Source: PVC group bacterium (GTDB taxonomy: Bacteria > GCA-001730085 > JADFSZ01). From it: a stretch of 20,048 nucleotides of DNA. Under the pieces are notes generated by a model. The model was given only the letters and a program-made list of their open reading frames with translations. It did not search any database and was not told the origin of the DNA. The stretch covers positions 1-20,048 of the forward strand of contig JADFSZ010000006.1 of NCBI GenBank assembly GCA_022560555.1. The letters are read 5' to 3'. Every line of letters starts with the position of its first letter. Position 1 is the stretch's first letter. Shown in pieces: positions 1-4,850 of this stretch. The position numbers and the translations under genes are program-made.

Positions 1-504
1 AGGATTCCTATCTACACCGTCACTTCCCTCTCCGTCAAATTGTCCGGGAGGTGGACGTCTCCTGTGATGTTGAACCTCGCCACCCCCTTCACCCTCTCCT
101 CCTTCGCCAGACTGTTCAGGAGGCGGACGTCTCCTATGATGTTGTCCTTCTCCATCTCCTTCACCACTCTCTTCTCCTCCAAACTCTCCATGCGGTGGAA
201 ATCTTCGAGGTGGGTGTCCTTGTCCATTCCACTCGCCAGCCTCAAAATCTTGTTCGCCAAATCTTGGACCCCTTCCCTGATTACCATATTGTCCCGTCAG
301 ATGATGCTCTCCCTGAAATCTAGGTCCCGCTCCTTGGCCGCCCTGTGGTCCCGGGGGATTACCATGACCTTGAGAACCCTGTCCAACTCCCTGTCCACCT
401 CTCGAACCAGGAGAATTCTGAGCGAATGACAACGATGGCAAAAACAGCACCATCATAACAAACAAAATTCCTGACATCAGGAAAACGGTTTTTTTAGGTT
501 TCAT
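1..504 (-). CDS. Secreted Gly/Gln/Pro/Arg-rich low-complexity protein (C-terminus beyond left edge)
   Basis: The reading frame opens at an ATG (502-504) behind a good Shine-Dalgarno (AGGAG, 5-6 bases upstream) and stays open for 168 codons to base 1, so the gene is cut by the window edge. Residues 1-28 form a signal peptide: a KPKK basic start, a hydrophobic core, and a likely cleavage after SLSFA. The mature part has almost no hydrophobic core and is built of Gly, Gln, Pro, Arg, His and Glu. It starts with GGQG/GQGSQG stretches, then becomes acidic (GEGDGEG) with the block QHHRRRPPP at residues 121-129 and again at 145-153, a 24-residue period also visible in the DNA. I recognise no family. 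It is probably an exported, disordered or surface/periplasmic protein; the His-Arg blocks might bind metal or polyanions, but that is speculation. The flavoprotein gene lies 73 bases upstream on the same strand. Opposite-strand frames here look like shadows, because only this frame has both a signal peptide and a ribosome site. Confidence 0.72.
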   Translation of the reverse strand, partial: MKPKKTVFLMSGILFVMMVLFLPSLSFAQNSPGSRGGQGVGQGSQGHGNPPGPQGGQGAGPRFQGEHHLTGQYGNQGRGPRFGEQDFEAGEWNGQGHPPRRFPPHGEFGGEESGEGDGEGQHHRRRPPPEQSGEGGEGEGGGEVQHHRRRPPPGQFDGEGSDGVDRNP

Positions 505-527
505 CTCATCTCCTTTTTTTCATTTCT

Positions 528-556
528 AATGTATTAATAGCATATATTAAAGCCAA
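528..556 (-). promoter_or_regulatory. Candidate promoter for the low-complexity secreted protein
   Basis: Read on the minus strand, TTGGCT (551-556) and TACATT (528-533) are separated by 17 bases, about 24 bases before the start codon at 504. The -10 match is only fair and the surrounding DNA is AT-rich, so other hexamers are possible. Confidence 0.3.
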
Positions 557-577
557 TATGCAAGTTCCAAAGCCTCG

Positions 578-1771
578 TTACATGCATTGGCCAGCCACAT
601 ACCCTGAAGCCCAGGCCCACTGAAAATTGTGACCTCCTAAATGCCCCGTCACATCCACAACTTCCCCGATAAAATACAAGCCTTTTTCCTTTTTAACCTC
701 CATCGTCTTTGAAGACAATTCAACTGTATCCACACCCCCCACCGTTACTTCCGCTTTGCCATACCCTTCCAAATCCCGCGGCTTCACAAGCCAGCGATGA
801 AGCTTCTTGGCCGCATCCTCAAAACTCCGGCCAAAATACCGGTTCATCGGTTTGTTCACAACATATCCATCAAACAGTCTGTCTGCTAATCTCTTGGGCA
901 TATATCTGGCAACAACATTTTTCATCTCAACTTTATTTTTGAGCTCACTCTCAAAAACTTCGATAATATTCACGTCCGGCAGCAAATCAATCTCAAGTCG
1001 ATCCCCTCTTTTCCAATATGACGAAATTTGCAATATCGCGGGACCGCTCAAACCACGATGCGTAAACAAAATGTTTTCCTTGAACGAATCTTTCCCTAAT
1101 TTCACAATAGCCAAAACAGATATACCAGATAATTCCCCAAATACATCTAAATCACTCTTCGTGAATGTCACTCCCGACAAACCCGGACGCGTCTCAGTAA
1201 TCTTTAATCCAAACTGTCGGGCCAGTTCATATCCTAATCCCGTCGCCCCAATCGTCGGAACCGACAAGCCCCCGGATGCGACAACCAAATTCTCTGACAA
1301 GATTCTCTCTTTCTCGGTATCAATACAAAACACGTGGCCTTTTACAATCTTCACAATATTTGAGCCAAGACAAATCTCGGCTCCGGCTTCTTCACACTCC
1401 TCGACAAGCATATCAATCACGTCTTGCGCGCTTTTATTGCAGAATAGTTGCCCCAGCTTCTTTTCGTGATATGCAATATCATGCTTATCTAAAAGACCGC
1501 AAATATCCGACGGCGTATAACGAGATAAAGCAGATTTGCAAAAATGAGGATTATTTGAAATAAAATTTTCAGGCCCGGAATGAATATTCGTAAAATTGCA
1601 TCGCCCTCCGCCCGAAATACGGATCTTTTTTCCCACCTTAAAATTGCGCTCAAGCACAATAACAGATCGGCCTCGTTTTCCTGCCTCAATCGCGCACATC
1701 AGCCCTGCGGCACCGGCACCAATGATCACCACATCACACGTGATGTGATTTATATTTCGTTTTCTCTGCAT
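578..1771 (-). CDS. HI0933/YhiN (BaiN-like) family FAD-dependent oxidoreductase
   Basis: Probable FAD-binding flavoprotein of the HI0933 family, 397 residues, about the family's usual length. The N-terminal Rossmann loop is GAGAAG at residues 18-23, followed by the acidic end of the second strand (VLERN). The family signature RISGGGRCNFTN is at residues 51-62. A C-terminal FAD-contact stretch, GEVVDVTGHLGGHNFQWAWA, lies near residue 370, followed by SGYVAGQ. No signal peptide or membrane segment, so cytoplasmic. Members are mostly uncharacterised; one relative, BaiN, has been linked to bile-acid reduction, but that substrate should not be carried over here. The ATG at 1771 has only a weak purine stretch (AAAGAAAA) as ribosome site, yet nothing downstream would keep the nucleotide-binding strand. 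A small 57-codon frame ends 9 bases upstream on the same strand, and a TATAAT is present at 1934-1939; neither is convincing on its own. Confidence 0.9.
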   Translation of the reverse strand: MQRKRNINHITCDVVIIGAGAAGLMCAIEAGKRGRSVIVLERNFKVGKKIRISGGGRCNFTNIHSGPENFISNNPHFCKSALSRYTPSDICGLLDKHDIAYHEKKLGQLFCNKSAQDVIDMLVEECEEAGAEICLGSNIVKIVKGHVFCIDTEKERILSENLVVASGGLSVPTIGATGLGYELARQFGLKITETRPGLSGVTFTKSDLDVFGELSGISVLAIVKLGKDSFKENILFTHRGLSGPAILQISSYWKRGDRLEIDLLPDVNIIEVFESELKNKVEMKNVVARYMPKRLADRLFDGYVVNKPMNRYFGRSFEDAAKKLHRWLVKPRDLEGYGKAEVTVGGVDTVELSSKTMEVKKEKGLYFIGEVVDVTGHLGGHNFQWAWASGYVAGQCM

Positions 1772-1993
1772 TTTTCTTTGTCAAAAATCCATGTCTGTTT
1801 GTGCCGCATACTTTGTAAACATTCGCACAGTTTCTATTTCACCCACATTGACCATAACTCTTATATTTGTTCTTCGATAAGAGAATTTTTCGTTGCGAAA
1901 AAACACGCATCCTATTTTCATCCCTATCAACATATTATACTCAATTATCTTCATTTTTTGAGTCTTATATCTAAGTCAAACACTACGATTTAG
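1772..1993. other. Divergent intergenic region between flavoprotein and amt operon
   Basis: AT-rich DNA with a minus-strand TATAAT at 1934-1939 that could serve the flavoprotein gene; no good -35 was found at 16-18 bases. A 57-codon minus-strand frame (1781-1954) crosses it without a ribosome site. Nothing else was recognised. Confidence 0.4.
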
Positions 1994-2023
1994 TTGACAA
2001 AATTTCCGAAAAAATGCTATATA
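1994..2023 (+). promoter_or_regulatory. Strong sigma70-type promoter of the small ORF/amt operon
   Basis: A perfect -35 TTGACA (1994-1999) is followed after 18 bases by TATATA (2018-2023) inside a TATATATT stretch. Transcription would begin near 2030, about 30 bases before the small ORF. No terminator lies between here and the hairpin at 3517-3553, so the small ORF and the transporter should share a transcript. Confidence 0.7.
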
Positions 2024-2036
2024 TTAAATGTAGCAT
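2014..2036. promoter_or_regulatory. Candidate operator: inverted repeat across the -10 box
   Basis: ATGCTA (2014-2019) and TAGCAT (2031-2036) form a perfect 6-bp inverted repeat with an 11-base spacer, centred on the -10 region and start site. The position suits a repressor dimer, although in the RNA it could also form a very short 5' hairpin. It does not match a nitrogen-regulator consensus that I know. Confidence 0.35.
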
Positions 2037-2059
2037 GTTCTCCCAAAAGGAGGTGCGCT

Positions 2060-2197
2060 ATGATTATTTCACTGCAGCAGACATATCAGTATCACCGCGA
2101 CCTTTTTGATAAAGCCGCCAAAATATTTCTATCATCATTTTCTACCTTCATCTTAAAACTCTTTCTTAGAACCCGCGTAAACCCCTCGGATATCTAA
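2060..2197 (+). CDS. Small ORF (45 aa) upstream of amt: leader peptide or small membrane-associated protein
   Basis: The ATG at 2060 lies 6 bases after a near-perfect Shine-Dalgarno (AAAAGGAGGTG, core GGAGG at 2049-2053). The frame runs 45 codons to a TAA. It could be extended upstream to a TTG at 1994, but that codon is inside the -35 box, so 2060 is the sensible start. The product starts polar (MIISLQQTYQYHRDLF) and continues as a hydrophobic/basic stretch, KIFLSSFSTFILKLFLRTR, that could form an amphipathic or membrane-surface helix. There is no run of one amino acid as in classical attenuation leaders. It sits 76 bases ahead of the Amt-like gene, whose ribosome site shares the sequence AAAGGAGGTG. 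Function is unknown; the strong promoter and ribosome site are the main reasons for believing it is translated. Confidence 0.5.
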   Translation: MIISLQQTYQYHRDLFDKAAKIFLSSFSTFILKLFLRTRVNPSDI

Positions 2198-2231
2198 CCA
2201 GGTTTTCCTATCCATTTTTCTCTCTACAAAA

Positions 2232-2252
2232 AAACGATCACAATACTCGTTT
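2232..2252 (+). repeat. Small inverted repeat just upstream of the amt ribosome site
   Basis: AAACGA (2232-2237) pairs with TCGTTT (2247-2252) across a 9-base loop, ending 7 bases before the GGAGG of the transporter gene. It could be a weak structural element in the leader. At six base pairs and AT-rich it may be chance. Confidence 0.25.
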
Positions 2253-2273
2253 GTTTAAAGGAGGTGAAACCAA

Positions 2274-3497
2274 ATGTTAAGAAAAATCAAAAAACTGTTA
2301 AGCCGTACACTTGGCGCGTTTACAGGATTTCTCGCACTCGCACTACCGCAAATCGTGTATGCCGCCGACGGCTTGGATAAAGGAGATACAGGCTTGATGC
2401 TGACTTCTACTCTCTTGGTCCTTCTCATGGCACTTCCGGGACTCGCTCTTTTTTACGGCGGACTTGTCCGCAGTAAAAATACTGGTACGGTCATCATGGA
2501 GAGCTACGGGATCGCGATGGTCACAACTATCCTTTATGTTCTCATGGGATATGGCCTCGCGTTTGGACACGGGAACGGACTATTCGGCGGATTGCACAAC
2601 TTTGCTCTAAGTACGCTCTCTGTCGAGAGTCTTGTCGGCACCATCCCCGAATCCCTCTTTATCCTGTTTAATCTCTCCCTCATGATCTTCACCACCGTGC
2701 TCATTATCGGTGCGTTCTCGGGACGGATCAAATATACCTCCGTGCTTCTTTTCGCGGGGGCATGGGGCCTTCTGGTTTATTCACCCGTGTGTCATATGAT
2801 CAAAGGAGGCGGATATTTGTCCCACATTGGTTTGCTTGATTTCGGCGGCGGATCTGTGATCCATATCACAGCCGGTATTGCCGCACTCGTTACAGCACTC
2901 TATTTGTCAAAACGAAATGGCAAAGGACATATCGAACCAAAACCGCAGAACGCAACTATGTTTTACCTCGGAGCCATACTTCTCGTTCTAGGATCACTCG
3001 GTCTTATTATGGGCAGCGTGTTTACCCTCGGAGGTAAAGCCGGAATGGCACTGCTGGTTATGCTCATCGCCGGAGCGATGTCAAGCATCACATGGCTCGT
3101 GATCGATCTATTTCGTCACAAAAAACCTTCGCTTTACGGTTTGTTGACGGGAACCATTATCGGGCTCGTGGGCATCACACCTGCCGCAGGATATATTCTG
3201 CCGCTAGACGCGCTCACGATGGGATTGGTCATCGGACTTCTCGGATACTTTGCATGTTACCATCTCAAACGCCGTTTTGGCTATGACGATATCTATGATA
3301 TCTTCAGTGTGTTTGGTGTCGGCAGTATTCTGGGAATGCTTCTCACCGGAATGTTCGTTGCAGGTCCTATGGGAATCATGCACCAATTGATTATCCAGAT
3401 CAAGGGCGTCAGCCTTGTCGTGCTTTATACGGGAATCGTTACCTATCTGATCTTATATTTTATTGATCGGATGTTCGGTCTTCGTGCTCGCCGATAA
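2274..3497 (+). CDS. amt: Divergent Amt/Mep/Rh-family transporter
   Basis: Amt-family channel-like membrane protein, 407 residues, about 11 membrane helices after a cleaved signal peptide (residues 1-30, ending IVYA). ATG at 2274 follows GGAGG by 9 bases. Family signatures are clear: MALPGLALFYGGLVRSKN (52-69), DFGGGSVIHITAG (189-201, with the structural Asp189 and first pore His197), and YDDIYDIFSVFGVGS near 337-351. Aligned by eye with E. coli AmtB, several pore positions differ: Phe347 stands where the second pore His (His318) is expected, Leu136 and Leu244 replace gate Phe107 and Phe215, and Lys177 replaces vestibule Trp148. The protein ends at GLRARR, so it lacks the cytoplasmic tail normally contacted by GlnK, and no glnK is adjacent. 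Ammonium transport is the family default, but selectivity or mechanism may differ; a sensor or different substrate is possible. It shares a transcript with the small ORF upstream. Confidence 0.85.
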   Translation: MLRKIKKLLSRTLGAFTGFLALALPQIVYAADGLDKGDTGLMLTSTLLVLLMALPGLALFYGGLVRSKNTGTVIMESYGIAMVTTILYVLMGYGLAFGHGNGLFGGLHNFALSTLSVESLVGTIPESLFILFNLSLMIFTTVLIIGAFSGRIKYTSVLLFAGAWGLLVYSPVCHMIKGGGYLSHIGLLDFGGGSVIHITAGIAALVTALYLSKRNGKGHIEPKPQNATMFYLGAILLVLGSLGLIMGSVFTLGGKAGMALLVMLIAGAMSSITWLVIDLFRHKKPSLYGLLTGTIIGLVGITPAAGYILPLDALTMGLVIGLLGYFACYHLKRRFGYDDIYDIFSVFGVGSILGMLLTGMFVAGPMGIMHQLIIQIKGVSLVVLYTGIVTYLILYFIDRMFGLRARR

Positions 3498-3516
3498 TTC
3501 GTCTCATTCGAGTCGG

Positions 3517-3553
3517 AAAAAAACCGCGGAGTTTTCACTCCGCGGTTTTTTTT
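3517..3553 (+). terminator. Intrinsic terminator after amt
   Basis: CCGCGGAG (3524-3531) pairs perfectly with CTCCGCGG (3538-3545) over a 6-base loop, with A-tract and T-tract flanks extending the stem and an uninterrupted T8 following. It starts 20 bases after the stop. The A-tract on the other side means it could work in both directions. Confidence 0.93.
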
Positions 3554-3571
3554 ACTTCTCTGATTCCTCGT

Positions 3572-3600
3572 TTGCCGAATCGCTCAAGTAGGATTATAAT
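3572..3600 (+). promoter_or_regulatory. Promoter giving a probably leaderless transcript
   Basis: TTGCCG (3572-3577), a 17-base spacer, and a perfect TATAAT (3595-3600). The expected start of transcription (about 3607) coincides with the ATG at 3609, and there is no ribosome site, so the mRNA would have essentially no 5' leader. Confidence 0.7.
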
Positions 3601-3608
3601 ACGAGTTA

Positions 3609-4046
3609 ATGTTTATTAAGCTCATCAAATATTTGATCCCTCTTACTCTTCTTTGGGTGAGTCCCGACACAAGTTTCGCACAAGGCGAAGAGTTCAACGG
3701 ATATTCGCTCGGATACAAAGGCAATGAGATCGGCTATTCAATGGGATACAAACAAGGCTATTCCAAGGACCGTCACGGATACTCATCCGGATATTCGAAA
3801 GATCGATACGGATATCAATGGGGAGAAAAGAATCCCGAGTCAGATTATGACAAATCCCGCTATGGATACAAACTAGGCTATCCTGTCCAAGATAAAGGTC
3901 ATAAATACGGATATTCCAAAGATAAATATGGATACAAGTACGGCTATCCCGACACCCAAGGATACTCCGGATCAAAATATGATTACCCAAAAAAGGTAGA
4001 AAAAGATAAAGAGAAGAAAAAAAGGTTCCGCCTCAATCTTAATTAG
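3609..4046 (+). CDS. Secreted Tyr/Gly/Lys-rich repeat protein
   Basis: Protein of 145 residues with a signal peptide at 1-24 (hydrophobic IKYLIPLTLLWV, cleavage after TSFA). The mature part is dominated by Tyr, Gly, Lys, Asp and Ser in GYxxGY patterns. The motif GYSKD(R/K)xGY occurs at residues 50-58, 61-69 and 101-109, and related YGYKxGYP units at 85-92 and 108-114. A highly basic tail (KKVEKDKEKKKRFRLNLN) closes the protein. It is almost devoid of aliphatic residues after the signal, so an extended or disordered exported protein is likely; Tyr-rich repeats occur in adhesive, cross-linked or wall-associated proteins elsewhere, but I recognise no family. The only sensible start is ATG 3609, since the next Met is inside the repeats. 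The DUF1223 gene follows 18 bases later, making a probable two-gene operon. Signal cleavage (SFA/Q) resembles that of the left-edge protein, though the repeats are unrelated. Confidence 0.75.
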   Translation: MFIKLIKYLIPLTLLWVSPDTSFAQGEEFNGYSLGYKGNEIGYSMGYKQGYSKDRHGYSSGYSKDRYGYQWGEKNPESDYDKSRYGYKLGYPVQDKGHKYGYSKDKYGYKYGYPDTQGYSGSKYDYPKKVEKDKEKKKRFRLNLN

Positions 4047-4064
4047 ATCAGTTTTGAGACTTCA

Positions 4065-4850
4065 ATGCGCACATCAAAAGTAAAAGAAAATACACGAAAG
4101 CATTTTAGATGTAGCCTCTTGCTTGTGACTTGTGTCCTTTTGACATGTAACTATTGTTCGGGAACCGAACAAGAAAATGCCCCTGTCGTTATCGAACTCT
4201 TTACTTCCCAGGGATGCTCCAGCTGTCCGCAAGCAGAGTTTTTGCTTAAAACTTTAGCCGAGGAATACGGCCCGGAGATTCTCCCGCTTGCCTATCACGT
4301 GGATTATTGGGATTATATCGGGTGGGTTGATCCGTATTCATTTCCTGAAGCTACCGAACGTCAACGTGAGTATCAAAAAATTTTGAAAAACAAAACAATC
4401 TATACTCCTCAAGCCGTAATTCAAGGCGAATTAGTTCAACCCGCCTCCAGTAGAAAAAGCATGGAGCTAGGCATCCTCAAATACCAGAATTTATCGCGTC
4501 CGATGCTTGATTTAAAAATCGATTATTCCCTTGTCTTAAAAAAGGCGACTCTCACCATCGATGTGCCTGAAACAATTTCCAAAGAAAATATTAAAATCCT
4601 TGTGGTCTATTTTGAAAACGGCTTTCCCGTCTATGTCACTCGCGGCGAAAACGCGGGCAGAACACTCCCCATACATCATGCCGTGCTAAAAATTCAAGCC
4701 GTTAAACTTAACGACGCGCACTATTATCAAATTCCGATTGAGTTACCTGATGATTGGACGGCTTCACTAACAGGAGTCGCGGTGTTAGTGGAGGATCAAA
4801 AACACCGGATTTTGACGGCAGGATCAATTTTTCCTATCTCGCTCAATTAA
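4065..4850 (+). CDS. DUF1223 family exported thioredoxin-like protein
   Basis: Protein of 261 residues matching the DUF1223 pattern: VIELFTSQGCSSCPQAEFLL at about 42-61, with a CxxC pair (Cys51, Cys54), then the characteristic HVDYWDYIGWVDPYS segment, and TPQAVIQGE near residue 125. The N-terminus has a basic start and hydrophobic stretch (LLLVTCVLLTC), so it is exported, and the nearby cysteines do not form a standard lipobox. The fold is thioredoxin-like; the biochemical role of the family is not established, though the CxxC suggests thiol-disulfide chemistry or metal handling in the periplasm. It is 18 bases after the Tyr-rich repeat gene and has no clear ribosome site, which suggests co-transcription and perhaps coupling. 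Its last 27 bases overlap the 3' end of the minus-strand TPR gene. Confidence 0.82.
   Translation: MRTSKVKENTRKHFRCSLLLVTCVLLTCNYCSGTEQENAPVVIELFTSQGCSSCPQAEFLLKTLAEEYGPEILPLAYHVDYWDYIGWVDPYSFPEATERQREYQKILKNKTIYTPQAVIQGELVQPASSRKSMELGILKYQNLSRPMLDLKIDYSLVLKKATLTIDVPETISKENIKILVVYFENGFPVYVTRGENAGRTLPIHHAVLKIQAVKLNDAHYYQIPIELPDDWTASLTGVAVLVEDQKHRILTAGSIFPISLN

Noticed and set aside
40-429. Plus-strand ORFs rich in Ser, Arg and Leu at the left edge, and a minus-strand ORF at 12-287
   Set aside because: They are other frames of the minus-strand low-complexity gene, which alone has a ribosome site and a signal peptide; their odd composition follows from the repeats.
1781-1954. 57-codon minus-strand frame (MKIIEYNML...) ending 9 bases before the flavoprotein gene
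   Set aside because: No ribosome site, an internal TATAAT that would start transcription inside it, and no recognisable features. Probably chance in AT-rich DNA, though conservation in relatives would change this.
1994-2059. TTG-initiated extension of the small ORF
   Set aside because: The TTG is part of the -35 hexamer, so this segment would be upstream of the transcription start.
3694-3990. 98-codon minus-strand ORF opposite the Tyr-rich repeat gene
   Set aside because: It mirrors the periodicity of the repeats; no ribosome site or signal of its own.
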